Numbered from the stretch's first letter, positions 1 through 12,737 are shown. The stretch: DNA of 64,000 bases from Rotaria sp. Silwood1 (GCA_905250075.1 CAJNOP010000077.1:429441-493440); one strand, 5' to 3'. Translations and numbers: made by a program. Notes: generated by a model from the sequence alone, not told the origin.

Positions 1-267
1 TTATCCATAATATTTTGCGTCACAGAGAATTATTTCTGTGTTGTGAGCAATGGTTTTATGTAAAAAGATCAAAAATCGATTCAATTCAGTTCTGACATGC
101 TGTTTTCCGTTATATATATATATGATATAGATCAGTAATATCTTCAGTCGTGTCCCTCCTTCTTTCACTACTTTGAGAGTGTGTGCATTGTGTTGAATAA
201 GATATATATAAAAAATGTTACTTTTTTTTTTTATTAAACTACGAATAGTTTCACCTTTGATCATACG

Positions 268-357
268 AATCCGAACCCGTACCGAACCCGAACTCTGGGA
301 CGGAACCCGAATCCGAACCGTTCGGTCCGAACCCCGAACTATAGTTCGGGCTCGGTG
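268..357. repeat. GC-rich CCGAAC-type degenerate tandem patch
   Basis: Short units of the form CCGAAC/CCGAAT recur through this stretch and include self-complementary pieces such as CCGAACCGTTCGG and CCGAACTATAGTTCGG. The base composition contrasts sharply with the AT-rich surroundings. It lies upstream of a pyrimidine-rich splice acceptor at 415, so it is probably intronic. It could be a transposon end or a small minisatellite; no target-site duplication was found. Confidence 0.5.
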
Positions 358-415
358 CATGCCTACTTATACAATGATTGATATAATTGCTGAACATGTT
401 ACTCTCTCTCTCTAG

Positions 416-3400
416 GCATCTATACAATTAATCTTCTCTGGACTCCTTCTGCGGATCAATACGGCCCACAAGGGTTTTGTGCTGGAGCAGTCGACAATAC
501 TAATGTACAATCGAATGCATGGTGTATAACTTTCTTGGTTGGCTTCACAGCACCCAATCTTCAGACTCCACTTTTGGTTCAGGGTAGTGCTTCACCAGTG
601 GGCACAGTGTTTGCAAACCAGACCATATTCTCTATTCAGAGTGAGAAAATCATTGTATATATATTAAATAAAATAATTTATTTTTGAAGGTGTTAATGGA
701 ATGCTTATGAATCGACCAAGTCGTAATGGAACCTATGTATACTTCAATGATGTCACATTAAATAATACAGTTGTACTCAAGTATGATTGTGGCTGGTCGC
801 CAAATGTTATATATTCGGGCAGCACAATGGTTATCTATGCGCCTTTTGCCTGGGTACCTGGTCATAGTTACTTTGTAACATTCGACAGCGGTTAGATTCT
901 TTACATCATCTCACAACGTATCTAAATTCATTGTGTTTTTAGGAGCCGCGAGTGGTAACAGTTTTTGTCGTAAGTCACATTTTGTTTTATTGGTCCAGTT
1001 AAAATGGGAAAACTTTTACATAGATGCCGAATCAGCACCAATTACTAGTTCGACTTTTTGGGTTTTCGATATCTGGAACCCAGCTGTTTCGAGTACGACA
1101 ACAACGACAACAACGCCACCCACGACTCATACAGTGACTAGCCGAGTAAGAATAAGATTTCACTATTAGATTTTGTTTTTGAGCTTGATTACTTCAGCCT
1201 CTTAGAATGACGACACCTTTAGCCAATTTAACAACGACAGGAATTGTTATTACTACAACGAATGCTTCTCAGGTTACAATGTCTACTACAACAATTACAA
1301 CAACTACTACAGTGTCAACCGCAAGTGAATATCTCTTAATCAAGAGAAAATCAGTTGTTGTTTCATGAAAGTGACGAGAGAAAAAACCCGAAGGATGAGT
1401 ATTGGCATAGAAAACGAAAATGTCTGCGAATAGTTTTTTTCCTAGCAGTTCGATATGTTATATCGAGAACTCAAAGAAGGAATACTCCATGTAAAGAGTT
1501 TTCGTTGAACCATAGAAACTACTTAACAAAAACCAGACATATTTCTCCTAACAGACATTTCTTGATTATGACCGATTCCGGAAGACTGTCAGTCCGATAA
1601 AGGATTTTGTGCTAAGGAGTCATGTGGTAAAATGACTAGCGGAATGAGACCAGTAGGAGTCAGTAGATTGTGTTTTATTATAGTTCTTCCTGTCTTATTT
1701 TGTTATTCATGAGATAACTATGCATTTTAGACAAAGAGAGAGAAGAGTGGTCGTTCATGTGTCAGAATATGACTTTTCTTGGCAGACTGACTGCCTTTGT
1801 TCATAAATTTCTCCCCAAGCATCTACAAGTCATCAGATGTGTGACATCGTTTTAAATAGAATGCCTGCCAGTATGTAGTGTTCGATAAGAATACAAAAAA
1901 AAATCAACAAGATTCGTCTCCATCCGTTGTTCTTCTCGAGTCATAACAGTTTTAATGAAACTTTTGGCTTCTGACAAGGTAAAAACAATCCCACTGCGTG
2001 ACGATATGTTGATATGAAATTTGCCCAATAGATTCCTCTCATTAATATTAGAAACTCATGAATATAGCAGTCCAAAATATGTTTTCGTCATAACTTATCA
2101 AATCTTTTAGATACTCAAACCTTTAACTTTTCTTTATGATGCATCATTGTTATGTTAGTATGCGCTGTCTCAAGCTTTAAACTTTTCTTCCACTAATAAT
2201 AACAATATGTTACAATAACGATCACACCTATTTATGAACAAAATATCACTTCACAATTTCTTACTGTACTTTTTTTGTATTTGCCTTGCTAGAGGCCAAA
2301 ATATTTGGTTAAGCGGACGCTACTCAAAAATGACACTGTATGCGAATGAATCTGTTTGGATGGTGTACATCTGATTCAAAACGATGTGTTACCCTCAATG
2401 AAAACCACTTGTTAAGATAAGCTTGAATAATTTTCTAGTCTGCATCTTATCCATTCCTGACTGATTCTGACAGGTTTTACTCTGTCAAAACTGTACTTAA
2501 GAATCGGAGCGACAATTTTCAAAGCTCTAAACTTAGGATCACTAAATCAATCGGTGAAGATTGGTCGAGTTTTTGGTTAATTGAGTATCGTTAGAAAAAC
2601 TGATTTGGTCTAGCAGAGGGATTCACAACCTCTGTCGATACCAGCCTTAAAAAACTCCCATCAATTACAATATGAAACTTTAGTTCGATCTAGTAGTAAA
2701 ATATGACAGAACAGCCGACAAAAGCGCATTGTGAATTCATTTTCTTAGCTGCAAAAAAAACGACATGCTTCTGATAGCAATTCTATGAATTAAGAACTTC
2801 ATAACCAATGTTATTATAGTCTGATCTTCAACTGTCGTTGGAAATATATAGCTTCTCGCCGCGTTTTCTTTCATCTCTAGATAATAATGTTATTTCTATC
2901 GTACAAAGAACTATATAGCTGAAAGAAAGTTGTGTAGCTTCATATAATCAAACATGCTTCATGTCATTTTATAATTCTTCTATATTTAACGGACTATAAG
3001 ACAATTTTCTGTCAAACATATTCTAAAGCAGGTTCGAGGCTATCAAACGACGAGATTGGGTATGCTTTGTGATAATTTTTTTCAAATGCTCCTACCCTTG
3101 TTAAAACTATTCATAGAGAAGTATGTTAACGAAAAGGCAAGTGAACTATAAAGAGTGAGCTAGATATTTTCTCAGTGGTAGAATAATCTTCAAAGTTTTT
3201 ATTCACGAGAAAACTATTAATAGATACTGTATTGAACTAAAACTATTGACTTTAATCCAAAAGCACAGTAATAGATGAGCATTTGCCTGACCAGGATCTA
3301 AGATATTTTTAGGACAAGAAGCATGACATTTTTAGCACATATGTTACACTAGAGATGTATATGAATCAGACCCACTCAGCCTTGAACTCTTGAACTTAGG

Positions 3401-5416
3401 AGAACTCCTAATGTATGATACCTCTTCTTATCATGAGAACCACGATTCAAAGAAGAAGTACCATGCGACTCAGTCAGTCTATCATACTGTTGCTCTTCTT
3501 GGTTGACTCAACCTTAAGCTCCTTCTCTTTTTGAATCATACAGTGCGCGGCCAAAAAAGCATGTACATTTTTGTTTTTACTCATGAACGAATAATAAGGG
3601 TACTCTGAAAATTTTCTCTCATATCAGACTTTGTAGAACTTTTTTCGCTGATCATTTTGGTAAAAAAATTTTTTGATTTTCATTGAGTAATGATGATGTT
3701 ATAGTCAAAATACTAAACATTGTCAAATAAAGTAGGGAAAAAAAGTTTAGCATACTTTTAGTATTTGATTAATTTTTACGTCATTTCACAACATCTGGAA
3801 GATGTTCTATATACCATTCGACGCAGAATTTAATGGGCTACATTTTGGTAACAAGCACTTATACTTCTATTGTAGTTAATTATTAGCCAATAATTAGTTA
3901 ATTATTAGTTAATAATAATCAGTAAATAATCAATAAATTTTTGAGTTGTTGGGTTCTTACTAGATGCCGTTTGAAAGAAGAAGTGATGCTCTTCAAAATG
4001 CGCCAGTTTTCACGTATTTCATGTGCCGTTTCATGGTTGAATTTATTAAAAATAATGAGCACTATATCTAATTACAACTGAACATACTCTGAAAATCACA
4101 GTAAAACCTCACTAAATTCGTTGCCTCCCAAATAGTAATTATAGAGTTTTGTTCAGTTTTTAATGCTCTTTCATATGAAAGAGTCAGAATTTAAAAACAA
4201 CTCAAAAATTTATTGATTATTTCCTGATTATTATTAACTAATAATTAATTAATAATTAACTAATAATTGGTTAATAATTAACTATAATAGAAGTATAAGT
4301 GCTTGTTACCAAAATGTAGCCCATTAAATTCTGCGTCGAATGGTATATAGAACATCTGCCAGATGTTGTGAAACGACGTAAAAATTAATCAAATACTAAA
4401 AGTCTGCTAAACTTTTTTTCCCTACTTTATTTGACAGTGTTTAGTATTTTGACTATAACATCATCATTACTCAATGAAAATCAAAAAACTTTTTTACCAA
4501 AATGATCAACGAAAAAAGCTCTACAAAGCCTGATATGAGAGAAAATTTTCATAGTACCCTTATTATTCGTTCATGAGTAAAAACAAAAATGTACATGCTT
4601 TTTTGACCGCGCACTGTACGACTTAATCATGAGAAGAATCGACATACATCAGAATATACTCTTGAACTCAAGCCATTGATATCAAGCTGATCTTATCGAT
4701 CAACATTTCTAACATTGGATATGCTAACCATTTCACACTTACAGCTCTAACGATATCTTAGATCCAAACTAGATATACTTTTGACCCATTATTGCACTTC
4801 TTGCTTGGAATCCGTAGTGTTAGTTCAACTGAATCTCTGTTAACAGTTTTCTTATGAATAAAAGCTTTGAGGAGTACTCTATCGTCGAGAAAATAATTAA
4901 CCCAACTGGTTAGAGCAAATAGAGGCATTTAATTTTTTCTCGTACGGCTGCTTGTAGCGCATCCAACTTAAATGAAATTTCAAGACATCTAATCTTGAAT
5001 ATACATTGATGTATCTTAAGTCAGACTTATTATTTTGTGATAAAAGGGGTAGTATCAAGCATAATTTGACACACAGCTAGTAAAGAAAGCATTGATCAGT
5101 CGAGTCATTTATAATTTTGCGTTTCAACTGGGAAAACTGGTTGACATAAACGAATATGATTTTTCTAGCGGTGACAACTACTTCAACAACAGCACCTATG
5201 ACCGAAGTAAATATCATGACACCTAAAGATTTTGAAGAAGCTTGCAAGCAGCCGGTCGCAATTGGCACAGCTGCCACCATGCTTCTTATGGCTCCGCTAC
5301 ATGTTATTGGAATGTTTACTATTTTCACAAAACTGGACAAGATGTACAATCCTAATCGTCTTATGGCTGATTGTCGACAATTATACTATAACAAACGACT
5401 CATGTCTACTCGATAA
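416..5416 (+). CDS. Type I membrane protein with extracellular domain and Thr-rich stalk (5' partial)
   Basis: I do not recognise a named family. Six exons join with consistent phase: 416-640, 690-890, 943-969, 1024-1145, 1198-1324 and 5169-5416. The first follows a pyrimidine-rich acceptor at 415, and the true start lies beyond the left edge or is unseen. About 316 residues are visible. The N-terminal part reads as an extracellular beta-rich domain with cysteines (WTPSADQYGPQGFCAGA, later WCITFLVG, then GNSFC). A mucin-like Thr-rich stalk follows, encoded across 1098-1324 and 5171-5205. The last exon carries one hydrophobic segment (about AIGTAATMLLMAPLHVIGMF) and a short basic tail, as in type I membrane proteins. 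The last intron (1325-5168) is 3.8 kb, far longer than its neighbours, and holds a palindromic transposon. Joining exon 5 (ends phase 1) to exon 6 (starts with two bases) restores the frame within a Thr run, which supports the model. Presumably a cell-surface adhesin or receptor; this is inference. Confidence 0.6.
2930..5090. repeat. Older diverged inverted repeat around the intronic palindrome
   Basis: Outside the 3541-4616 element the flanks remain recognisably inverted copies. About 3165-3480 pairs with the reverse complement of about 4630-4890; shared words include TTTTCTC, GGATCTAAGATAT, TTATTCA.GAGAAAACT and TCTTCTCATGA. Pairing is weaker out to about 2930 and 5090. This indicates an older fold-back element into whose centre the younger one inserted. 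Boundaries are approximate. Confidence 0.45.
3541..4616. mobile_element. Long-palindrome MITE, Tc1/mariner-like ends, TA target site
   Basis: Termini are perfect or near-perfect inverted copies starting CAGTGCGCGGCCAAAAAAGC, flanked on both sides by TA (3539-3540 and 4617-4618). The arms are about 410 bp each (3541-3949 and 4201-4616) with only scattered mismatches, around a loop of about 250 bp. No ORF of note lies inside, so it is non-autonomous. TA duplication and CAGTG ends fit the IS630-Tc1-mariner superfamily (established knowledge); the family assignment is inferred. It sits in the last intron of the upstream membrane-protein gene. Confidence 0.85.
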
Positions 5417-5497
5417 AAGAACATTTCTACAAAGTATACATTAATTATAATTTTGCTTATCGAATACATACACTAAAACATATCTTAACGCTGCTTT

Positions 5498-5690
5498 TCA
5501 ATGTGGATGTGAGTATTGATGTCGTTCTGAGATATGAGTCGTGGTATTTTGTCTGGATTGGGTCGTTCGAGTGAAATGCGAATGTGCGTGCTTATGAGTG
5601 TGGAATGTGGATTGTAGCTGTTGGTGGGGGTGAGGGGGTGTGCTTTTGAATGAATGGACGACTCTGATCCACACATATACCGACATTCAC
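5498..5690. repeat. Degenerate GT-rich telomere-like tract
   Basis: G/T-rich words (GTGGATGTGAG, GTGGGGGTGAGGGGGTGTG) followed by A/C-rich words (CCACACATATACCGACATTCACA) suggest a decayed member of the hairpin family found elsewhere in the window. No gene was seen between the stop at 5416 and the convergent gene ending at 5902. Confidence 0.35.
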
Positions 5691-5901
5691 AGCCTTGTTA
5701 ATCATCTTCTGTTTTTTTTCTGATTGCTCACTTGTACTCGTTCTACTGTACTCTAATACAGCTTTCACCATTTTTATGGGTCGAAAGAGCAATACTTGTT
5801 GTGATTTTATTTTCAGTAAAATGCTTCTTACACATTCGATAATTAAAGTTTATAGAGTATTTTTGTGGCGCATTCAATACGAGGTTCAACAACTATTAGA
5901 G

Positions 5902-6570
5902 CTAATCGATCATATTAACAGGATTGAATGTTTTAGCTAGTTTACGATTGCGTACCCAAAGGACGTAATCTCGAGCGACAAGGCCAAACATGTAGACTAC
6001 ATCAGGTAATTCGTCGAAGAAAACTTTCAGTGTGTAGTTTCTCGTCCAGATTAGAGATGGACTTGGTGTTGTATATTGAGCTACGATTTGATTTCCTCGT
6101 TGCTCGTCAACGAAGTCCGTTGTCAATGAGCCATGGTTGTGTTCAATCCATAACTCCTTTCCGTTCCATTCCATCAGAGACATTTGACTTAATGGTCGCA
6201 CGATTTGATTGATTGTTCCTTCAGTCCACTGTTGTGATTGAATGTCCAATGTTTCGAATGTGCCTTCGTACAGAAAATAAGTCATCTTGTTCTTGAGTCG
6301 AGCTACAACTTGTTTCGATGGATAAGTAATAAGCTCGATCGAATGCAATCCATTCAAAACATATTCAATATGATATAGAAGAGTTTGCCCATTTTGATCA
6401 TATATCGAAAATTCTGGTGCTTTGATATCATCTAACAAATCTTTTCGAATTTGATATTCTCGTAGAGAAGTCAAACAAACAGTGGGACTAATAAGTAAAA
6501 CTAATAAAGTATATATTATTCTCGATTCTTGTGAAAAACGAAACGGCATTATGTATACTATAAAAAGCAA
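5902..6570 (-). CDS. Membrane-anchored or secreted LURP-one/Tubby-C-like protein
   Basis: A single-exon ORF of 222 codons, convergent with the upstream membrane-protein gene. The N-terminus has a hydrophobic stretch (IIYTLLVLLISPTVCL) that could be a signal peptide or anchor. The second Met (6549) is an equally possible start. The body reads as alternating beta strands: FSIYDQNGQTLLYHIEY, then a VARLKN strand, EGTFETLDI, ELWIEHN, QIVAQY, a TRNYTLKVFFDELPDVVY segment and FGLVARDYVLWV. This pattern resembles the LURP-one-related/Tubby-C fold, in which twelve strands surround a hydrophobic helix. The match is by pattern only; no catalytic motif is visible. Function is unknown; homologues of this fold bind membranes or act as scaffolds. 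Confidence 0.55.
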   Translation of the reverse strand: MLFIVYIMPFRFSQESRIIYTLLVLLISPTVCLTSLREYQIRKDLLDDIKAPEFSIYDQNGQTLLYHIEYVLNGLHSIELITYPSKQVVARLKNKMTYFLYEGTFETLDIQSQQWTEGTINQIVRPLSQMSLMEWNGKELWIEHNHGSLTTDFVDEQRGNQIVAQYTTPSPSLIWTRNYTLKVFFDELPDVVYMFGLVARDYVLWVRNRKLAKTFNPVNMID

Positions 6571-9500
6571 CGTAGAACTACACTATTAGTACAAATCATC
6601 CAATAAATCTTACTTTGAAACTCATTTTATTCTGTACAATTAGAAAGAGTTATTCATCTCGCTGATGAATAGTTTTTCCTAAGACAAGTCGGATTGTTTC
6701 TCATTGAAGACACAAATGGTTGGCTGAATGAAATTGCCGAGGGTACCACCCACAAATCAATGTTTGCTTCACAGGTGTACTTTATTGAATGTATATTTGA
6801 TGTCATATTTATTGAATAACGGATTTTGTTTGTCGTGAAATAAATATTATTCGTACTTGAAGAATTAGTAATATGACACAGTGAATACAATTTTGAAGTC
6901 AGATAAGTAGTTCTTCATTGCACGTAAAGCATTGAAACTGACACTTATGAAAAGATACATACAATACTTAGTGAATGGAACATTTGAACTAATAATCGAT
7001 AAGCACAAAAATTTATTTGTGCACAGTAGGGCTCCGTGTCGAATGGAATTGGATGAAAAAAATCATCCTGTGCAGCACACGTTTTTACAGCAAAGTACTG
7101 GGTAGATTGAAATGTTTTTTCATGACGATAATGCTGTGATTTCAAATAGTATCAATCACAAATTTTACACCAAATTAAAAATAGTAAGGGTTATAACAAT
7201 ATTTCAGTACTGGATTCAGAAAGTCGCTAAAATTACGAGCCATATTAGTAGAGAAAAGTCTCTTTCATAAGGTAATTGAAACTGCATCTCATTTAAAATG
7301 ATGAATACCATAAACTACAGGATATCTGATCTGAAAATATCGGAACAATGATAAAAAAATAAAGCTGAAAAACTGCTATTAGAGACGGAATATAATCGCT
7401 ATTATAGAGAAACTCTTAAACAAAATCATATTTCATATGTTTTGATAATGATGGAGATAAACACTTACCTATTTGAAATAATTTTATGTTCGTGTTCATT
7501 TCATCTTCCTACTGTAAAAATGCTAATAGTTGCCAGACTGCTTATTGATTATGTGTATCAAATCCTTAAAAGAAAATATATTTTTTGATGTGAATCACTT
7601 TGTACGATAATATAGTTTGAACTGTTTCATAGAAAGACTTTTTTCGCTACATCCCGTTTTTGACTTTATTTAATTTAGTATAAAATTTGTCGTTGATGTT
7701 ATTTAAAATCATAGAGTTACTCACCCTGTACTCTAGAATAAACTATATTAGAACAATTTTTTCTTTCTTTACAAAATTTGAATACATAATAATTATTTTA
7801 ATATTGAGGCTATTCTCGATTCTTTTCAAATAATCAATTTAGATTACAATATAATGGTCTCATTTAGTACTCTCACAAAAGTTCCGACACCAGGTAAAGG
7901 GTACTCTAAATTATGGACAAATTTATCTTTTAATCTTCCCTTTTCAAGAAATTAAATAAAAATGAAACTTTTGTTTACAGAAAGAATGTTTTTCCAAGAT
8001 TAACCTTAAGAATTTCATATTTATCACTTCAGCTGGTGATGTATACACAAATGTTTGTGTTTACAAAGATAAAAAAGTATAAAATATCTAACCTTGAAAA
8101 CATTTGTTATTGATACTTTTGTTTATTTCAAATAACCAACAGGAGACAATAAATTGCCTTCCATTTATTTATTTTGAAGAGTTCGTAGACAATGTTTCTT
8201 TTCAGAAAAAAAGAAGTGTCATATATCGTGACTTTTGACGTAATAAAATATTCCGATGGATATTTTGAAATGATATGATAGTCTTCATTTCATATTGATA
8301 TTGATTAAATGAATAAAGATGATAAAAATTATCCTAATCGAAAATAACTAATGAAATTGTTGAATAGTGTTAAAATTATGGATGTTCGTTCATAATTAAT
8401 GTTTGTTGATTAAGTTTTTCATGTGATACCATAGTTTCTTATAATATTGAGTTAGAATAATTTCAATACAAATATTCTGTTGTTTTGAATGAGATCAATC
8501 ATCGATATCAAATAAAATTGTATTATTATTTTTTTCTAGTATCACATAACATCATCATGTGATACAATTATGGATGTACACCAAGCGGAAACAAAGAATT
8601 TAAAATTTTGAAGAACTCGAGAACCTAAGGAATGTTTATATCTAAAATAGTTTAGAACAATATGACGTCAAGCAGAGTTCCATAATTTCCTAGGAAATCC
8701 ACAGCTGTTTTTGCTAAGTAGAGCTATTGCTACTTACAAACCTCTAATGCTACAGATCATCAGGTATTATGTTTTATTAAATCTGTATAATGATATAGAA
8801 TTTCAAAGTTCTTCATGGAGCCACCTACAGGTTTCTATAAGATTTTGCGCCATTGTAATTGACTATACATTTCTAGAACATTTTGGAGCTTAAGGATTCT
8901 TCATGAAATTCATTGTTTCTCTTGGCGTATACGCTCTATATCAGACTTATATAGAAAAAAAAATCGTCACTACAAAATTAAGAATGTCAAATTGATTTAA
9001 ATATTAATAAATAGTTATGTTGGTTGTTCGTTTGTTTGCATAGTTAGTTTATTATTTGATTTTTTTCTTTATTTCAATTAGGTAAAGGTTTTTTCAGAAT
9101 TTCAAATTTATAACAATGATTTTCTTCACTAAAAAAACTGTTCTTCATACAATAACAACGATGAATGATAATGTTTTTTTTTCAGAGAAAACAAGATCAA
9201 TAAGACAAAAAAAAATTGAAAAAAAAAAAGCACTTTGAAAGAATTATTTTCTTTGAAATTTTATATAATTGATTGCTCATTTCACGATTTAATAAATATT
9301 ACCTAATTCATATAATTGTAGTAGATGACAAGATCCGACTGGAAACTAGCAGATATGCCAAAATTATAAAATCTTCAATAGTCTATGCCACACAGAATAT
9401 CAGGTGGCCGAATATTCTGTAAACATGAATAGTAGAATTGACAACATGCTTTCAGACGTATCCAACAAAGCGTTAATGCGCTAAAAATGGAAAGATTTTT

Positions 9501-9591
9501 TTTTCTATTGATTCATTTTCTGTTGTCAGAGCATACACTAAACTGAGTCTAGAATCATTTTCAGTATATTGTATTCATAAATCATATCAGA
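6571..9591. other. Gene-free AT-rich intergenic region
   Basis: No coding exon with supporting splice sites or family resemblance was found; all ORFs are short and low-complexity. A 9-bp inverted pair GTATCACAT/ATGTGATAC occurs near 8539-8565, and related ATGTGATAC words recur near 8422. Confidence 0.5.
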
Positions 9592-9653
9592 TTGATCACT
9601 ATTGAAATTCTTATATCTCTTTGTAAAACTATATCTAAATATCACAATCAACA

Positions 9654-9663
9654 NNNNNNNNNN
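9654..9663. other. Assembly gap (10 N)
   Basis: Ten N bases break the GPCR coding region between transmembrane helices 2 and 3. A run of exactly ten N is often a placeholder of unknown length, so the missing exon or exons for helices 1 to 3 may lie in sequence not present here. Confidence 0.95.
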
Positions 9664-10362
9664 TGTCAATGCTTAGCAACACTCGATCAGTTTCTTGTTA
9701 CATCAAAAAATGCTCGTCTTCGTCGTATGAGCACTATAAAAGGTGCTCATCGAGCTGTTATAGTAACACTTATTTTCTGGTGGTTGCATGGTATACCATG
9801 GTTGATCTATCAAGATATATCACCGATCACTGGCACCTGCATCTACATCAATCCAATTTTTCTTCGTTATGTTATCTTTTTTGGTTTGGTTAGTCTCTGT
9901 GTGCTACCGAGTGTGTTTCTGGCCATATTCGGATTTCTAGCATATAGAAATATATCTCAAACAACAGCATTGAGTGAACAAAATGCACATCGTCAAATGA
10001 CAATTATGGTTTGTATGCAAATTTTTCCAGTGATTTTAAGTGGAATATTTAATGGTGGCTGGAATATTTATACATTTGCTACATATGAAATGGTGAAGAA
10101 TGCTGATCTATTATCGAAAGAATATTTGTTTCAATCGATGATTGCTCTTCTAGCATATTTGGGAAGTTCTGTAAGTGTTTGAAATGTATGAAGTAAAAGA
10201 AAATAATATAATTGATGTTTTATATTTGAACAGGCAAGATTTTATTTGTTCTTAATTGCTTCGAGTCGTTTTCGTCAAGTGACTAAACGATGGATCTGTT
10301 TTCGGCGAGCAGACAATCAAATTCTTCCCAGTTCAAATGTGGTTATGATGACACACGACTGA
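9664..10362 (+). CDS. Rhodopsin-like GPCR, C-terminal half (TM3 end to TM7)
   Basis: Two exons, 9664-10170 and 10234-10362, joined at phase 0 across a 63-nt GT-AG intron. The sequence starts at the cytoplasmic end of TM3 (LATLDQFLVTSKNARLRR). There a DQF-type triplet stands where most class A receptors have DRY. Then come TM4 (VIVTLIFWWLHGIPWLIY), an extracellular loop with Cys (GTCIYINP), TM5 (YVIFFGLVSLCVLPSVFLAI), TM6 (MTIMVCMQIFPVILSGIF) and TM7 spanning the intron (MIALLAYLGSSARFYLFLIA). A short basic tail ends at TGA. AATAAA lies at 10424-10429. Helices 1-3 are missing because of the N gap just upstream; the 60 bases before the gap are open in frame but not clearly part of the gene. This receptor style is abundant in rotifers; the ligand is unknown. 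Confidence 0.75.
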
Positions 10363-11102
10363 TGGAATGACTCATTATATTACATTGCTTATGATTGTAT
10401 ACATATATTTGCTTATTTCTTATAATAAAAAACTTCTTCAGTCTCTATTTCAACTTAGAACAACTTTTGTCAAGAGTTTTCATTGGCACAATCGGCAAGG
10501 TATCTGTCATCGGAGATTAATAGTGACTGCTTATTCATAATTCGAGAATTTACTCTATGTTTAAAAGCAATAATTTAGTCCATCGTTTGCGTTCATTATT
10601 GATACCTATTGTGAATGACAAAGTGTTGAAGTTTAACAACAAGCTAAAAGTGTGTGTGGTTATTGAAAAGATCCACATTCGTCTGATATCTATACTTTTC
10701 TAATATTTTCAACATGTCCTCACATTGATATAGTGATATCTACATAATTATAGAAGATGTATAGATATAAAAGATACTTGAAGTGATAGAGATATTATAT
10801 CAGTGTTTCACCGATGCATTATAATGTTTCGTTCATTGAATAACCTAAAATGACATAAACAAACAATCGCCTAAATCTAATCACATCCATCTATTTCTAT
10901 GTATTTTCCTATTTGAAGATTTCTGCTGTTTTTAGTTTTTGTGTGTGTGCCATTATATTAATAGTCCCTGTGTCAAGACATCTGTTCTGGAATATGGTTC
11001 AAAGATGAAAGATAGAATTACAGACATATTATTTCTCCAAAACCTTCGATATCTGAAATATCTCCTTTACTACTTAGATCATACCAAAATAGTGATGTAG
11101 GC

Positions 11103-11741
11103 ATGGGCGACGCAAGCTCAATTTTTTAGGGGAAGCAATAAACTCTAGAATGAGACCATATCCTTCTCCGAGCCATATAGTGTCTTCACGTCAGTCTCAA
11201 CATGGTCTGAAAATTTCAGACGATTTGAATGTACTTGGCCCTGAAATCGATTTTTAAGGAAAAAGGCCAGAATTTGAGCGTAGTGTAACGCTTTTATTGA
11301 GAAGAGATGTATTCAAAACGAGCTAGCAAAACTCAAGTTTTTTTTTGTTATTACCTTCCGCTCACCAGTCATGTTGTTTTTGAGTTGATGCTCATGTGAA
11401 AGGTTGTCTGCCATTTTACCATCTATTTCTTCTTGATTGAACTATAAACGTAAGAATCAATTGAAAATATTGCGATCTTCTTATGGAAACTGTTTACTTA
11501 ACTATTTATGTTAGCAGCTAGTTGATCTCTTTATGAGTACGTTCTTATACGGTGATTATCGACGAAAGCAGAAAGAAGTACAAATTGAAGTTACTTGATA
11601 ATCAAAAGTTCAAAAAAAATGGAGAAATAGCATACGGATGAAACATGAACGATTATGGAAAGCAATAAATTTGTATTGCTTCTCCAAATTCTTTTTAGGG
11701 GAAGCAATTGCTAACTCGTTGCTTGCTGGTGCGCCACCCAT
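11103..11741. mobile_element. Possible non-autonomous DNA transposon relic
   Basis: The left edge reads GCATGGGCGACGCAAGC and the right edge, reverse-complemented, ACATGGGTGGCGCACCAGC, which resembles paired terminal repeats of hAT-like elements. A second shared word, TTTTTAGGGGAAGCAAT, occurs near both ends in direct orientation. No convincing target duplication was found, so limits are tentative. Confidence 0.35.
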
Positions 11742-12737
11742 GTTCTTTTCTCTATCAGACCATATTAAGAGAAACTTTCTTCAACTTTTTTTATAAAGGA
11801 TTAGGGTACCTCCGCCACCTTGTTGATATGATCTAAGCAATGCTTGATCAAGCTTCAGAAAATGCTAAAATCCATTTAATCAGCCTTATCACAGTACATA
11901 AAAAAGGCTTAAAGATTCAACAAAATTCTTGTAAACGAGCATAGTGACATCGTAAATAATTACAACAAGATTATAAATAATCTATTTCGAGCAAGTTTAT
12001 GTGTCTAATGCATTGGCTCATTTTATACTAGTACACGATATTATGCTTTAATGTTTACTGACAAGCCATCTTCATCAAGCCATTTTTTTTCTAACAACAT
12101 CCACTAATTTCTACTATCGAAAAGGCTTATATGATAAAATCGTGTCGACATTGTTGTAAACATATGAAAATAAGAACGATTTTTCTTTGAATCGAACATC
12201 CTAATTTTTTGTCGATCTGTCATCACACAATAGCAAATCTTGTTTTGTAAACTTAGGTTTGGCTATTATGGTAACTGTGTTCTCCATATACCCACACCCA
12301 TCACCATCCTGATCTCTATTAATTCTGGAAGTTTCAAGCTATTTAGAAATGATCTTGTGTAAAATGGTACTTGTCCCATGTTAGTAGCCTTATGAAATTG
12401 ATGACAAAGAGAGAAAAATAAAGAATAGAAGACAACAATCAGATAGAAGTCGTGTTTAATGAGCTACACTATGTAAATCATTTTGATGCACTATTACGAT
12501 TGTTGCTTGCATCAAATTCTTATTCGTAACTGTTATTTCACTGTCATCTTGAATACGATCTATTCGTGGTAGAGGAACTAGCTGTTCCAAACCGAATTCA
12601 TTCGTTTATGTTTGGTGTTGAGATGGCGATTTACTTTTTGTCGCTTGCATTTTCCTCGAATTTTCTTTAACAGTTCGAACTTGATCATCACGAGCAATGG
12701 ATGTTCAAACGCTTGATAACTGTTTGGAAGAACATGG

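Noticed and set aside
1355-1600. 81-codon ORF after the Thr-rich exon
   Set aside because: It overlaps the large intron; it lacks family resemblance and uses a non-ATG start.
5485-5792. Three overlapping minus-strand ORFs
   Set aside because: Created by the GT-rich repeat; compositionally biased and mutually exclusive.
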